Shown here piece by piece: positions 1 through 9,633 of a stretch of 64,000 nt of DNA. Numbering within the stretch: position 1 is the stretch's first letter; every line of letters begins with the position of its first letter. The position numbers and the translations under genes were made by a program. Location: positions 5,208,001 to 5,272,000 of the forward strand of contig OZ250179.1 of assembly GCA_965238125.1 (NCBI GenBank), read 5' to 3'. Source of the DNA: UBA6623 sp965238125 (lineage in GTDB: Bacteria; Acidobacteriota; Terriglobia; Bryobacterales; UBA6623). Under the pieces are notes generated by a model, which was not told the origin of the DNA, searched no databases, and worked only from the letters and a program-made list of their open reading frames with translations.

Positions 1-36
1 TTTACGGTAGGGACAGGAGCGCGCAGTGCGGGAAAT

Positions 37-169
37 CCGCACGCTGCGTGCGATGTGGCGGGAGCTGGAAACGGAGCTACGGACCCTGCTAAACGGGCAC
101 GCAGGGGGAAACCCCGGATACGGCCAAGCGAGTGTCCTACGAGCCACCGCACCAGTTCCCGACCCTACC
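37..169. repeat. dispersed repeat, copy 1 (partner at 49650-49783)
   Basis: About 133 bases match 49650-49783 in the same orientation with scattered substitutions. The shared block starts at CCGCACGCTGCGTGCGA and ends near CCCGACCCTACC. I recognise no protein or structured RNA in it. Both copies lie just upstream of an IS630 remnant in the same orientation, so the block may have travelled with, or been a target region of, that element. Open frames cross it but they do not resemble any known family. Confidence 0.7.
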
Positions 170-304
170 GCGATCGACGCCACAACAGTCAGCAAGGGAT
201 GCGTGAGCCGACAAACAGCCCGGAACGGAGAAGCGCCACTTTCTACAAGTTATTCGAATATGCTCCGAAAACTCCGGCACAGACCCGCAGTCTCGGTTAC
301 ATTA

Positions 305-359
305 TTGAGTCTCGCAAAATAAAGTGACACCTTTTTGGGGTACGTACGTCTTTGTATGG
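305..359 (+). mobile_element. IS630 terminal fragment (55 bp)
   Basis: The 55 bases are identical in layout to the transposase-start end of the complete IS630 copies: TTGAGTCTCGCA followed by the conserved AATAAAGTGACACC block and the first codons of the transposase. A TA dinucleotide at 303-304 precedes it, as expected for an IS630 target. The homology stops at about 359, where a quinoprotein gene begins, so the rest of the element has been deleted together with the 5' part of that gene. Its GACACC variant matches the copy at 42573-43665. Confidence 0.85.
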
Positions 360-715
360 CACGCCGATGACCTATATGCTCGACGGCAAGCAGCACATCG
401 CGTTGACGATCGGAGGTTCTCCGCCTGAACTCATCTCTTTCGCGCTGCCTGAAGGTTCGGACGCTGCCGGTGGCGACATACAGGATCAGGCCACGCTCGG
501 GCAGAGTGTGTTTGTTCGCTCCTGTGCCACCTGCCACCGGGCACAGCGCCGCGCCAGCGCTTATCGGCGAGGACTTCAAATTCCGCTGGGCTGATTCCTC
601 GACCGCCGATCTCCTCAATACCGTCAGGCAGACCATGCCACTCGCGGCTCCGAACAGCTTGAGTGCCGAGGAGTATGCGGCTGTGACCGCCTACTTGTTG
701 CATCTCAACGAGTAG
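357..715 (+). pseudogene. PQQ-dependent dehydrogenase / cytochrome c C-terminal fragment
   Basis: The reading frame starting at 357 gives GTPMTYMLDGKQHIAL and then ELISFALPEG, typical of the last propeller blade of a quinoprotein (glucose/alcohol) dehydrogenase. It continues into a cytochrome c domain with a CATCH (CxxCH) haem-binding motif near 525-540. Right after the motif the frame must shift by one to continue as APALIGEDFKFRW and ...EEYAAVTAYLLHLNE, stop at 713-715. The gene lacks its N-terminal several hundred codons, removed at the IS630 junction. It is a dead, periplasmic-type dehydrogenase remnant. Family assignment is good; the exact substrate cannot be told. Confidence 0.75.
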
Positions 716-970
716 GATCGCCACCTTGGGTTCGGGCAATCTATCAGTCGCGCCTCACCCCGGAGGGCGTCGGGAATGACTAGCTGAGACGAAGTGTCCG
801 ATCAGCAGGACTAATCTCCCCACAATCAATGGCCCAAAAGGATTTGAGCGATAAGTGTTGGGATATCCGGTGCGCATGAACAATCCGGCCCGTGAGCGTG
901 CTCACGGCTCCCGACGGATCCGGAAACCGCACTGATGCAAGGGCCGGAGCGAGAAAAAACTGTCTGTTTG

Positions 971-1013
971 TGACATCGATTGTTATCAACAGTAATCCCG
1001 GCGGTGCTACGAT
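971..1013 (+). promoter_or_regulatory. kinase-type promoter with conserved upstream motif
   Basis: TGACATCGATTGTTATCA at 971-988 is followed after 19 bases by a -10-like TACGAT at 1008-1013, only 9 bases before the GTG start at 1023. The same motif, spacing and distance to the start codon occur in front of the kinase at 40680, and variants occur near 32012, 37754, 60134 and 61155. Upstream homology with the 37740-37895 region extends over about 130 bases. The short distance to the start codon suggests a leaderless transcript. Confidence 0.6.
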
Positions 1014-1022
1014 GTCCCCATC

Positions 1023-1135
1023 GTGGTCGGGAAAACCATCTCCCGTTACAAGATCACCGAAAAGCTCGGCGAAGGCGGGATGGGTGTGGTCTATAAGGCC
1101 GAGGACACGAAGCTAGAACGGACAGTTGCTCTGAA
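1023..1135 (+). pseudogene. Ser/Thr protein kinase N-terminal fragment
   Basis: From the GTG at 1023 the translation reads MVGKTISRYKITEKLGEGGM and continues GVVYKAEDTKLERTVAL. This is the start of a PknB/Stk-type kinase including the glycine-rich ATP loop (GEGGMG). The match ends just before the conserved ATP-binding lysine and continues into unrelated sequence. The DUF1080 gene begins 90 bases later, so the rest of the kinase has been deleted. The promoter upstream is retained. Confidence 0.8.
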
Positions 1136-1419
1136 CAGTAAACGGTCGGGGCGGCTGATTTGTCTTCGCGCGGGATCAAAAAATGCGACTAGCCCAACAC
1201 CACAAACAAAGGAGACTACGCCATGAGGAGAATCGCACTTTGCAGCTTGATAACCCTGTTGCTGTCCTTGATTTGCTTCGCCGACGAGAAGACGGACGCC
1301 GGCGACGGCTGGATCAGCCTGTTCAACGGTAAGACCCTCGACGGCTGGAAGGCCAGCGAGCATGAGGGCTCATTTCAAGTCCGCGACGGGATGATCGTGG
1401 CTAATGGTAAACCCTTTAG

Positions 1420-3085
1420 CCCGGATTTCCACTTTAGTTTCGGTTCTGCTAACCATCGGGTGGACTCGGACGCCTTTATTTATGCGGGCTTGAAAGCACT
1501 CAAGGCGCTGAGGAGATCAACACCCAATGGGTGAAAAAGAAAACAAACCGTTTCAGCTCACCTTCAATGGATTTCTCAAGGTCGATTTCCAAGGATCGCG
1601 AGTCACCTCGGATGGCGGGCTGATTCTCATTCGCGAACTGGACGAACGACTCGGACTAGGCAAGCTGATAGACGAGCATCTGACGGATTCGCGGCAAGGC
1701 TCGAACAAGAAGTTCCCGTTCGTCGATCTGCTGCGACAGTCGGTCTACTCCCGCTTGGCGGGCTACGAGGATCTCAACGACGCCGTTCGTGTCTCCGCCG
1801 ATCCAACCTTTCGGCTGATTGGCTCGAAGAAGAACTGGGATCGCGGCGCGGCGCTGACCTCCCGGCTGCAGAGCTTCGAGACCGCCATGCTCGCCGGCGA
1901 CGAGAATCTGATCGGGCTGATGGCGGTGAACCGCGAGTTGATCGCGCAAGCCGAGGCCGGTGATGACTCCGAGTGCGTCGTGCTGGACATGGACTCTACC
2001 GAGAGCCCCGTCCACGGCCGGCAGGAAGGCAGCGCCTACAACGGCCACTTCGAGTCGGTCTGCTACCACCCACTGTTGCTGTTCAACCAGCACGGCGATT
2101 GCTTGGCGGCAAAGTTGCGACCGGGCAACGTGTCCAGCGCCGAGGACTGGGACGAGCTGCTGCTGCCGGAAATCGAACGCCAACAGGCGGAGGGCAAACA
2201 GGTGACGTTCCGGGCCGATGCCGCCTTCGCCAAGCCGGATATTTACGAGACGTTGGAGGAGCGCGGCGTGGACTACGTGATTCGCATCCCGGCCAACAAG
2301 AGCCTGGAGCTGGAGATCGAAGATATCCTGTTTCGTCCGCCGGGCAGGCCGAGCGCAAAGCCCCTGGTGCGCTACAGGAGCTTTCGGTATCAGGCCGCGA
2401 GCTGGTCGAAGTCCCGGCGGGTTGTTGCGAAGGTCGAGCATCACCAAGGTGAGTTGTTTCCTCGCGTCGGTTTCATCGTCACGAGCATGGCCTTGCCGAG
2501 CCGCTCGCTGGTGCGGTTCTACAACAAGCGCGGCACGGCGGAGCAGTGGATCAAGGAAGGCAAACAAGCGACGCATTGGACAAGGCTGTCATGCCATCGG
2601 TTCCGGGCCAACGAAGTGCGACTGCAACTCAGCGTGCTGGCCTATAACCTGGGGAACCTATGGCGGAGGCTCGGGCTGCCGCAACGGATCAAGAGCTGGT
2701 CGCTGACGAGCTTGCAACAGCGGCTGATGAAGACGGGCGGTAGGCTGGTCAAGCATGCGCGGTACTATTGGCTGCTGTTGGCCGAAGGACATCTGAACCG
2801 GCGGCTGTTCGGCGACATGCTGCATAGGATCTGGGCGCTGCCTGTGCCGGGTGGGTAGCGTTGCCCGGGCGAGGATCAACAGTTTTTGGCTCCAAAAAGG
2901 TTTCGCAAGGAGCAGTGTCGGCCGGAGCGCCGTTCAGTCCGCTCAATCAACGTCTGTGAGCGGACGGACGAGCCCTGGCGCCTACCGGCGGAGGTGATGT
3001 GCAGGGTTCAGCGCGAAAAGACGTGGTATTCGGCGCAGCGGGGGTGTATCCTGTGACCGTGCCAGGGCCAAAATGGAAATCCTGG
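1420..3085 (+). mobile_element. IS1380-family insertion sequence, copy 1 (1666 bp)
   Basis: The ends are imperfect inverted repeats: CCCGGATTTCCACTTTAG at the left and, reversed, CCAGGATTTCCATTTTGG at the right. The element is flanked by a perfect 5-bp duplication TTTAG (1415-1419 and 3086-3090). It encodes one 443-residue transposase. A second copy at 61210-62875 appears identical except for one base near the right end (CGCAAGG here, CGCAGGG there), indicating recent transposition. Confidence 0.95.
1527..2858 (+). CDS. IS1380-family transposase
   Basis: This 443-residue DDE transposase begins with an N-terminal FKVDFQG..VTSDGGLILIRELDE segment, typical of IS1380 (DDE_Tnp_1-like group). Likely catalytic acidic residues lie in VVLDMDST (about residue 153), FRADAAFA (about 230) and the C-terminal YNKRGTAEQWIKEGK (glutamate near 345). 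ATG is chosen as start because the N-terminus then matches the family; an A-rich GTGAAAAAGAAAAC follows it. The gene is complete and probably functional. Confidence 0.93.
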   Translation: MGEKENKPFQLTFNGFLKVDFQGSRVTSDGGLILIRELDERLGLGKLIDEHLTDSRQGSNKKFPFVDLLRQSVYSRLAGYEDLNDAVRVSADPTFRLIGSKKNWDRGAALTSRLQSFETAMLAGDENLIGLMAVNRELIAQAEAGDDSECVVLDMDSTESPVHGRQEGSAYNGHFESVCYHPLLLFNQHGDCLAAKLRPGNVSSAEDWDELLLPEIERQQAEGKQVTFRADAAFAKPDIYETLEERGVDYVIRIPANKSLELEIEDILFRPPGRPSAKPLVRYRSFRYQAASWSKSRRVVAKVEHHQGELFPRVGFIVTSMALPSRSLVRFYNKRGTAEQWIKEGKQATHWTRLSCHRFRANEVRLQLSVLAYNLGNLWRRLGLPQRIKSWSLTSLQQRLMKTGGRLVKHARYYWLLLAEGHLNRRLFGDMLHRIWALPVPGG

Positions 3086-3728
3086 TTTAGCCATCTCTTC
3101 TACGTGGGGGAGATCAACGACGGGGTGTTCAAGAACTTCGAGTTCAAGGCCGATGTCATGACCAAGGCCAATTCTAACGGCGGTATCTACTTCCACACGA
3201 AGTACGAACCAGCCGGCTGGCCAGCGGTAGGCTGCGAAGTTCAGGTTAATAATACTTACAAAGACAAGAGAAAAACCGGCAGCCTCTACCGGGTGCAAGA
3301 CAATTTGCAAGCACCGGTGAAGGACAACACGTGGTTCACCATGCACATTATCGTCCGCGGTCCGCATGTCATGACCAAGGTGAACAACAGGACGATTGTG
3401 GAATGGACCCAGCCAGAGAGCTGGCGGGGAATTCGTGGCGCCGCCCCCGGTCTAGTTACAAGTGCTGCTAATTGTGAACTGGGCCCTGGTACCTTTGCCC
3501 TTCAAGCGCACGACGAGCACAGCGTGGTGTACTACAAGAAGCTCCGGGTAAAACCCTTGCCCTAGCGCTTCGTCGCACGAATTCGCGTAGGTTGCGAGTT
3601 CACCTGCCGCCCAGTCCGACGGTTGGATGGCATCCGTCGTTCTTGTTCGGACCTACCACGGGCCAGTGATCGGTCGGGTACCAGCTTCCCAATTTACTGG
3701 ACGATCTAGGAAGGCTTTCCCGGCGACA

Positions 3729-4738
3729 CTACTTTCGGAACACCGGTTGCACCCAGGCACGACGCAAGTTCGAGGCGGTGATCCTCGCGCGCACATATTG
3801 GTCGCCGGGCTGCAAGAAATACTCGGCGGGATTGTCAGAAGTTTTCTTCAGGACCTTGCCCCTTTGGCCAATGAATTCGACGGTGTATCTGATCCAATCT
3901 TCTTCCCTCATCTTGATTCGCAGGCCGTTCGGCAAACGGCTCAATGCTTCGAGTTCCACACCGGTGGAAGCGTAAAACTCGCCAGAATTCAGCGCATCGA
4001 GTACCGCGCCAAGGGATAGCTCTGGGGCCTTTATGCAAATCCAGCCGCGACCGGGATTCGCCAGCTCAGGCCCAGACCGCTTGAAGTGGTGCGCGTCGTC
4101 GACCGCAACACCGTAAAACTCCCGTCCCGCACTCAGCATGACGTCCCACTGTTCCTCCAGGCCGGCGAAGGCTCCTCCCCCCAGGTTGTTGACCCGTGGG
4201 TGGCCATTGTAGATCTCAAGCAGCTTCACGTTTCGCAACTGCTTTAGCTGCTTGGGGGTGAGGGACCATGTGAAGCCGGGAGCGTTCAGCCAGGGCACGC
4301 CGCCAGCCTTCTGGATGGCGTCTATATTTTTCTGAGGGTCTCGAACGGGCTATTGCCGACAGCCGGCATTACGGTGGAGCGCAGATTCAAAGCGTTCACG
4401 TAAACCGACGTGCCGTCAATCTTCGAGGTGACTTCTTCACCCGTGATGACTAGAAACCTGTCCTTCGCACCGAAGATCGAGTTTAGCCCCTCCGTCTCGG
4501 TCACGAAGTTATGGTCGTTGAGCACCAGGAAGTTGTAGCGCTGTTCCTTGTACCAGCGCACAACCGAGTCAGGCGTACTGTCGCCGTCGCTGTTGATCGT
4601 GTGCGCGTGGAGGTTGCCTTTGTACCACTTCCACTCGCGCGCAGGAGTAGCTTGGGCCGCGAGTAATGTTGTCCACGCGAGGGCGATAGCAAGAAGAGAG
4701 GCCACGTGACGAAAGATGGATTTTCCGACGCCTGTCAT
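3729..4738 (-). pseudogene. PHP-domain metal-dependent hydrolase, frameshifted
   Basis: Starting at ATG 4738, a signal peptide (ASLLAIALAWTTLLAAQA) is followed by WYKGNLHAHTINSDG and NFLVLNDHNF, the metal-binding HxH and DHN motifs of PHP phosphoesterase-like hydrolases. At about 4322-4335 an A-run (AGAAAAATA) puts the frame into a TAG stop. A one-base shift restores NIDAIQKAGGVPWLNAPG and runs to the stop at 3729. The combined protein would be about 335 residues and exported. The lesion may be a real frameshift or an assembly error in the homopolymer. The substrate is unknown; family members include CehA-like hydrolases. Confidence 0.75.
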
Positions 4739-4949
4739 TTTGGCCGTCCTAGCACGGATAGGATAGCCGACCGCCGCCTGCGGTGCAACGGTTTTCGCAC
4801 TGCTGCCACGTTGGGGTACTCCTTTCGCTGCCGCTCCGGCCTTCGAATGCTGCCCGATCATGGCGGTCCGGCGACGCCAAAGGGCTCTTTAGCAACACCT
4901 CTCCCGCGCCGACCCTCGGCAACCCGCGTACGCTGCCTGTTCCGGGCCG

Positions 4950-5120
4950 TCGACGTTACCCTCCGGGCACAGGCAGCGCCCAGATTCGCCCGAGCATATC
5001 GCCGAACAGCCTGCGGTTGAGGTGCCCGTCGGCCAGCAGCAACCAGTAGTAGCGGGCGTGCTTGACCAGCCGCCCACCGGTCTTCATCAGCCGCTGCTGC
5101 AAGCTCGTCAGCGACCAGAT
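4950..5120 (-). mobile_element. IS1380 remnant (3' end of transposase)
   Basis: The minus strand encodes SLTSLQQRLMKTGGRLVKHA followed by RYYWLLLADGHLNRRLFGDM, nearly the same as the last 60 residues of the intact IS1380 transposases, but with base differences showing it is an older copy. Homology begins at about 5120 and ends near 4950 just past the stop. No terminal repeats remain. Confidence 0.8.
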
Positions 5121-5129
5121 CTTCGAAGG

Positions 5130-5272
5130 TGTCATAACCGGCGCGCAAAGCGTTCTTGATTCCTTCTGTCGCGCGGCAGTGACCCGTGACCGTTGGATCC
5201 TTTGCACTCAAGTGGACGAGAGCGGTTCGGATCTGATGCTGGTGAAGAACTTTCACTGATGGAAAAAGGGCA
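5130..5272 (-). other. possible PhnD-like binding-protein fragment
   Basis: The minus-strand frame reads IRTALVHLSAKDPTVTG and then GIKNALRAGYDTFEDL. This faintly resembles the C-terminus of phosphonate/phosphite ABC transporter substrate-binding proteins, where a helix ending in AL..L...DP is followed by a YD..R motif. The piece abuts the IS1380 remnant and has no start. The assignment is weak and could be chance. Confidence 0.22.
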
Positions 5273-5374
5273 TTGTCAAGCATTGTCAGGTTAGAGACCC
5301 CCGAGGCGGCACAGTGTTGCCCTGAAGTACCTTCGAGCCCGCGTTTCGCCTGAGCGCACCCCGCCCTCGACGTC

Positions 5375-5484
5375 ATGGACGCCAAAAAGCTCCCTACACC
5401 GTGATCCAGCGGGCCGTCCATATTCATCCGACAGTGACCGAGTTGATTCCGACGATGCTTGCGGGTCTGAAGCCGTTGAATTGA
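5375..5484 (+). pseudogene. flavoprotein disulfide reductase (mercuric-reductase-like) C-terminal fragment
   Basis: The plus strand encodes APYTVIQRAVHIHPTVTELI then PTMLAGLKPLN and a stop at 5482-5484. This is the end of the dimerisation domain of class I pyridine nucleotide-disulfide oxidoreductases, with the HPT(V)xE motif that completes the partner active site. An A-run at 5384-5388 breaks the frame from the preceding MDAKK. A paralogous, longer fragment lies at 43800-44056. Confidence 0.7.
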
Positions 5485-5590
5485 GTACACAAGAAGCAAG
5501 CGCCGGCAGGCGGTCTCTCCGTCTGCCCGGATTTGGTATCTTGTTGATTCTGAGAGCTCTAGAGACGACGGATGGAGTCCGGAGTCGATG

Positions 5591-5836
5591 GTATAGTTGA
5601 TTTTGTAGCTGTTCAGAGCCTCACAGATCAACAAGTTCGATTTGTAAGCTATTGAATCTAAAAGACTTGCAATGTGATGTTCAGTACAGATCACCTGCGT
5701 GTGAAGCAGATTCCGGCTGGAGACGTAACTCGTCTATTTTCAACTACTTGATTCTGAAGCGCTTACAGGTGTTCGTGTTGAAACTTGTTGAAACTGATTG
5801 GCCTCGGGTGCTTTGAGCAGCTACAAAATTATCTAC
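5591..5836. repeat. MITE-like repeat, copy 1
   Basis: A block of 246 bases has imperfect terminal inverted repeats: GATTTTGTAGCTGTTCAGAGC-like sequence at the left is matched by the reverse complement of GCTTTGAGCAGCTACAAAATT at the right. A second copy is at 18463-18711. Both are more A+T rich than their surroundings. Weaker homology between the copies continues about 100 bases further left (from about 5487). The minus strand of both copies keeps an open stretch MICTEHH.ASLLDS.AYKS, but no family is recognised. Confidence 0.65.
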
Positions 5837-5984
5837 AGTGGGGTTTCCGCACGCTTTCAAATTTTCCTCAGATCGGCGTGACTCGGGCCGAGGTACTTCC
5901 CCCTGATGGCCCACCGCACGGCCTTTGACGTTTGGGTCAACAGCACCCCGCTAGCATGGAATGGAGAAAGGAACGGGGACCAGC

Positions 5985-6383
5985 ATGCGAGTGATTTTAT
6001 CGCGCAGCGGCGCTATGTGGGGCTTGTTCGTCGCCTCGGCGGGGGTGGCGCTCTGCGCCGCACAGGATGCCGACGCCGTCCGGCAGCCGAATGTCATTCT
6101 CATTTACACCGACGATCACGCGCAGTGGGCCGTCGGAGCATACGGCAACAAAGAGATCCACACGCCCAACATGGATCGCCTCGCGGTGCAAGGCATGCGA
6201 TTTTCCCAGGGCTTCACCAAGCCGGTCTGCTCGCCTTCTCGGGCCATGGTGTTGACGGGGCGTTACAGCCACCGTGCCGGCATTCCCGACTACATTCCCT
6301 ATGGCAACCCGATTCACGTGGACAACGGTTTGCCCGCCGGGACGGCAACCATTGCTTCCGTGCTCAAGGGCGCCCGCCCGTAG
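5985..6383 (+). pseudogene. arylsulfatase N-terminal fragment
   Basis: A signal peptide (GAMWGLFVASAGVALCAAQ) is followed by PNVILIYTDDHAQWAVGAYG, with two metal-binding Asp residues, then TPNMDRLAVQGMRF and PVCSPSRAMVLTGRY. The CSPSR motif contains the cysteine that is converted to formylglycine in type I sulfatases. The protein stops at TIASVLKGA, just before the expected GY.T...GKWHLG block, where the sequence runs into the 3' end of the convergent oxidoreductase gene. About 70 % of a normal sulfatase is missing. ATG 5985 is preferred over 5961 because GGGGACC lies just upstream. Confidence 0.85.
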
Positions 6384-7591
6384 TCCTTGATCTTGAGCGG
6401 CTCACCGTCGTTCAGCGCGGACTCGTGAGCTACGAGCCCCGGTAGCGTATACGCCACGGCTTCCCACACATTCACACTCGGGTGTCGATCTTCGACGATC
6501 GACTGCACGAATTCATGAGTCAGGAAAGTGTGCGAGTTGCCGTGGCCGGTTTTCACTCGCATCGGTTCAGGCAGTTTCTCGAAGTGATCCGTCTGATCGA
6601 ACGGCTGGCTGCGCACTCGTCCCGCCGGGTACCCGTCGTCATCGATGACCATCTTGCCGTCGTGGACAATCTCGGCAACCGTATCGGGCGAACCCTCCGG
6701 TCGGTGCATGATATATGAGCGGCGGTCACCGTAGAAATGGGCCCGCTCCGTGCCGCCCGCGGCCACGTGCCAAAACACCGATATGCGGCTGGCGTGTCCG
6801 CCGGACGTCTTGAAGAAGCCCGTGGCACTCCAAAACGGATTCCGGTAACGGTTCGTCCGGACGACCTCATGCCCGTCGCCCCATCCGATCGCCTGCACCT
6901 CCACCAGCCGCTCGCCGGTAACCGGGACAATCATTCCCGTGCAATGCGTCGGGTACCAAAACGGTGGAAACCCGTGACGCCAGGTCGGTAGGCCCCGATC
7001 GTCATACATCAACTCGATCAACCCCTCATGGTGATATTCCGACTCGGAGTAGAAAATCGTGCCGAACTTACCTTCCTTCGCCCACTCTCGGCACGTTATG
7101 ATCTCGGGCCGGTAGTAGCTCGTTTCCGCCATCATGTAGCGCATGCCGGTCTCGCGAACCGTGTCGATCAACCGCTCCAGTTCTTCCACCGACAACCCGG
7201 CAGGCACCGCACTGATGACGTGTTTCCCCGCTTTCATTGCCGTAATGGCCATCCAAGCATGCAGCGGCGCGGGCGTAAACACGCCGACCGCATCTAGTCC
7301 GGGATGTTTGAGCATCCCTTGGAAGTTCTCGTAGGTGTTCCCGCAGCGGTAGACCTCCGACAAAGTTTGCAGGGCTTGGGGGCGAATGTCGCACACTGCC
7401 TCCACCTTGCAGTGCGGGTGCAAATGCCACTGAAAGCTCCTGCCAAACCCGCCGCCGACGATTCCGATATTCACTGTCCGAGCTGTCGGCCGTGCGCCGG
7501 CCGGGATCTGAATCGACGCCATTCCGGCAACGACACCCGCGCCTTGGCGAACGAACTCTCGGCGGGTCGATGGTAGGGCGTTGGTCTTCAT
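6314..7591 (-). CDS. Gfo/Idh/MocA-family oxidoreductase with Tat leader
   Basis: This 425-residue protein has a twin-arginine leader (STRREFVRQGAGVVAGMASI), then the Rossmann motif VNIGIVGGGFGRSF, and GKHVISAVPAG in place of the usual EKP (the position normally holds the catalytic Lys-Pro pair). The C-terminal alpha/beta domain includes a Trp- and His-rich segment (WYPTHCTGMIVPVTGE). It resembles the GH109-like and sugar-dehydrogenase branch. The last 17 or so residues (after KIKDYGRAP) come from the fused antisense sulfatase remnant, so the native C-terminus has been slightly altered. The start is supported by GGAGATA upstream. It probably acts outside the cytoplasm on a sugar; the substrate is unknown. 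Confidence 0.85.
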   Translation of the reverse strand: MKTNALPSTRREFVRQGAGVVAGMASIQIPAGARPTARTVNIGIVGGGFGRSFQWHLHPHCKVEAVCDIRPQALQTLSEVYRCGNTYENFQGMLKHPGLDAVGVFTPAPLHAWMAITAMKAGKHVISAVPAGLSVEELERLIDTVRETGMRYMMAETSYYRPEIITCREWAKEGKFGTIFYSESEYHHEGLIELMYDDRGLPTWRHGFPPFWYPTHCTGMIVPVTGERLVEVQAIGWGDGHEVVRTNRYRNPFWSATGFFKTSGGHASRISVFWHVAAGGTERAHFYGDRRSYIMHRPEGSPDTVAEIVHDGKMVIDDDGYPAGRVRSQPFDQTDHFEKLPEPMRVKTGHGNSHTFLTHEFVQSIVEDRHPSVNVWEAVAYTLPGLVAHESALNDGEPLKIKDYGRAPLSTEAMVAVPAGKPLST

Positions 7592-8040
7592 CTGCTATCT
7601 CCAAACCTCACAGGTATTCCGTTTGCAGTGTACATGGCTGTGCCATTATCCGATCAAGAGGGCGTTACGTGGGATTTCGCAATGAGATCCGCCCTTGACG
7701 GCCAGGGCAGAATCGGAGCCTGTCGGACGAACGGACAGCGGCTAAGGTGCAGAGCGTCGTCAGGCCAATGACCCCGAACACGGCATTAGCCTGAAACGCG
7801 CCCACGGCTTTCTTGCGAGGCTCGATGCTCGAGTTTTTGAGCATACGGGTAGTATGGCTGTCCGTTACAATGCCCTTCACTGATGGGCGTCCGCAGTCTG
7901 CTTTTCCGTGGACTCGGTTCGACCGGGTACAGCTGTCCAAGTAGTAGGCCCAATGCGCCGCAACCGTGGCTCGGCTACCCTATCCTTGTCGGGTGACCAA
8001 CCGAATATCCTGTTCAAGCTTACTTTGGCGGGAAACGATT
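7592..8040. other. intergenic stretch, no clear gene
   Basis: This 449-base region separates the minus-strand oxidoreductase and the plus-strand acetylesterase. A minus-strand open stretch at 7665-7940 encodes a hydrophobic segment (AVFGVIGLTTLCTLAAV) but matches no family I know and may be debris. No RNA gene or repeat was seen. Confidence 0.5.
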
Positions 8041-9472
8041 GTGATTAAGCATTTCTTGACCATTCTGCTGATCGGAGCTGCTCCGTCGTTCGCAGACATT
8101 CGTCTACCGAAGATTCTCAACTCCCACATGGTATTGCAGCAAAACAGCGAAGTGAGAATCTGGGGCTGGGCCGATGCGGGTGAGGATGTTCGTGTCCAAG
8201 GGGATTGGCTGAAGGAGCCGATCCGCGTCAAGGCGAACGAGGACGGCGAGTGGCTGGTGCGCGTGAACACGGGCGACGCCGGCGGCCCACACGAGCTGAC
8301 GATTTCCGCCACGAACAGCATTCGTCTAACGGACATCCTGTTTGGCGACGTCTGGATTGGGTCCGGACAGTCCAACATGGAGATGCCGCTGGTCAAAGTG
8401 TCTGACGCTTACACGGGAATCAATAATGCCGAACAGGAGGTGGCGGACGCCGAGCACCCGCAGATCCGTCTGTTCCAGGTGGGGAACTTCAGCAGCAAGG
8501 AGCCGCTCGACGATGTGGAATTGGGCATAGAAATGTACGGCGTTCCGCGTGCGGACTGCCGGTGGCGCGCGTGCTTGCCCAAGTCCATACCAACGTTCTC
8601 CTCCACCGCGTACTTTTTTGCACGGGAACTGCACCGGAAACTCAAGAGGCCCATTGGCGTGATCGATGCTTCCTGGGGCGGAACGTCTGCGGAAACTTGG
8701 ACGCCGCTGTCGGGATTGGAGGCGCTTGGATACAAAGACGCGCTCGACCAAGCCGCCAAGCTTCCGCAAGAGGCAGATGAGAAAATCCCGTCGCGACTCT
8801 ACAACGGCATGATCCACCCTCTGCGCAACTTCAAAGTCCGAGGCGTTGTCTGGTATCAAGGAGAAGGCAACACGCGACCTGCCGATCAGTACCACAAGCT
8901 TTTCTCGACGATGATCAAAGGGTGGCGCAAGGCCTTCGGTTATGAATTTCCGTTCTACTTCGCGCAGATTTCCCCCTTTCAATACCGGGATGTGAATGCT
9001 GCGTACCTGCGCGAGGCGCAGATGCAGACCCTGTCATTGCCACATACAGGAATGGCGGGCACCATGGATATCGGGAACCTGACCGATATTCACCCAAAGA
9101 ATAAGCAGGAAGTTGGACGACGACTTGCTTTGTGGGCGCTGGCGAAACAGTACGGCAAGAATGTCGCGTATTCCGGTCCGCTGTACAAGACGAAAACGAT
9201 CGAAGATGGAAGAATCCGCCTGCAGTTTGATCATGTCGCCGGAGACCTGACGACGCGCGACGGTAAAGCGCCAAGCCATTTTGAGATCGCCGGCAGCGAC
9301 AAAGTCTTTCACCCGGCATCCGCAGTGATCGAGGGTGATGAATTTAGTCGTCGCATCGGAGAAAGTGGCTGCGCCCATGGAGGTCCGATACGCGTTCACG
9401 AGCGAGGCGATGCCGAACCTTATGAACAAGGCCGGACTGCCGGCCGGTTCCTTCCGCACTGACCGCTGGTAA
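8041..9472 (+). pseudogene. sialate O-acetylesterase (SASA family), late frameshift
   Basis: From GTG 8041 (GCGGGAAA upstream), a signal peptide (IKHFLTILLIGAAPSFA) is followed by the SASA start LPKILNSHMVLQQ, the nucleophile motif GDVWIGSGQSNMEM (catalytic Ser), GVIDASWGGTSAETW, VVWYQGEGN and the His of TDIHPKNKQEVG. The reading frame is lost near 9345 (GATGAATTTAGTCG). Shifting it restores EVRYAFTSEAMPNLMNKAG and ends at the TAA at 9470-9472, giving the usual family C-terminus. All catalytic motifs precede the lesion, so the product (about 474 residues, altered tail) might retain activity. It would remove O-acetyl groups from host or environmental glycans in the periplasm. Confidence 0.85.
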
Positions 9473-9633
9473 CCGCAGCTCGTCGCTCTTCTGCCCCGGC
9501 ATCCCGGCAGAGAATGAGTCCTCCTGGTCGGCATCGGTTGACCGCTCGTTGGATGTCTCGACCGCTGAGACGCGACGACCGCTCCACCGAATGGCTTAGG
9601 ATTCGAGCCAGCGCGGTTCGCTAAGCTAGGGCC

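Larger units (their letters stand above)
1223..3565 (+). pseudogene. DUF1080 (3-keto-disaccharide hydrolase-type) protein, split by IS1380
   Basis: The N-terminal part (1223-1419) has a signal peptide (MRRIALCSLITLLLSLICFA) and the DUF1080 start DGWISLFNGKTLDGWK. The C-terminal part (3091-3565) contains NGGIYFHTKY and VQVNNTYKD and ends at VYYKKLRVKPLP. Removing the IS1380 copy and one TTTAG duplication joins them exactly in frame (GKPF-SHLFYVGE), giving a 223-residue secreted protein of normal family length. DUF1080 proteins are lectin-like beta-sandwich proteins, some acting as glycoside hydrolases on 3-keto sugars. The gene is therefore inactivated by a single clean insertion and carries no other lesion. 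Confidence 0.88.

Noticed and set aside
1656..2576. Long minus-strand open frame (306 codons) opposite the IS1380 transposase, repeated at 61446-62366
   Set aside because: It is an antisense shadow of a high-GC transposase gene; its composition is Arg/Ala/Gln-rich and it has no family resemblance.
4858..5694. 278-codon minus-strand frame covering several remnants
   Set aside because: It joins antisense repeat DNA, an antisense reductase fragment and IS1380 debris; no coherent protein.
5590..5840. Possible small RNA or riboswitch in the A+T-rich repeat
   Set aside because: Inverted ends and a second copy in debris fit a transposable repeat better; no known RNA motif seen.
7665..7940. Minus-strand open frame with a hydrophobic stretch
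   Set aside because: No recognisable family and no credible start; kept only as a note in the intergenic entry.
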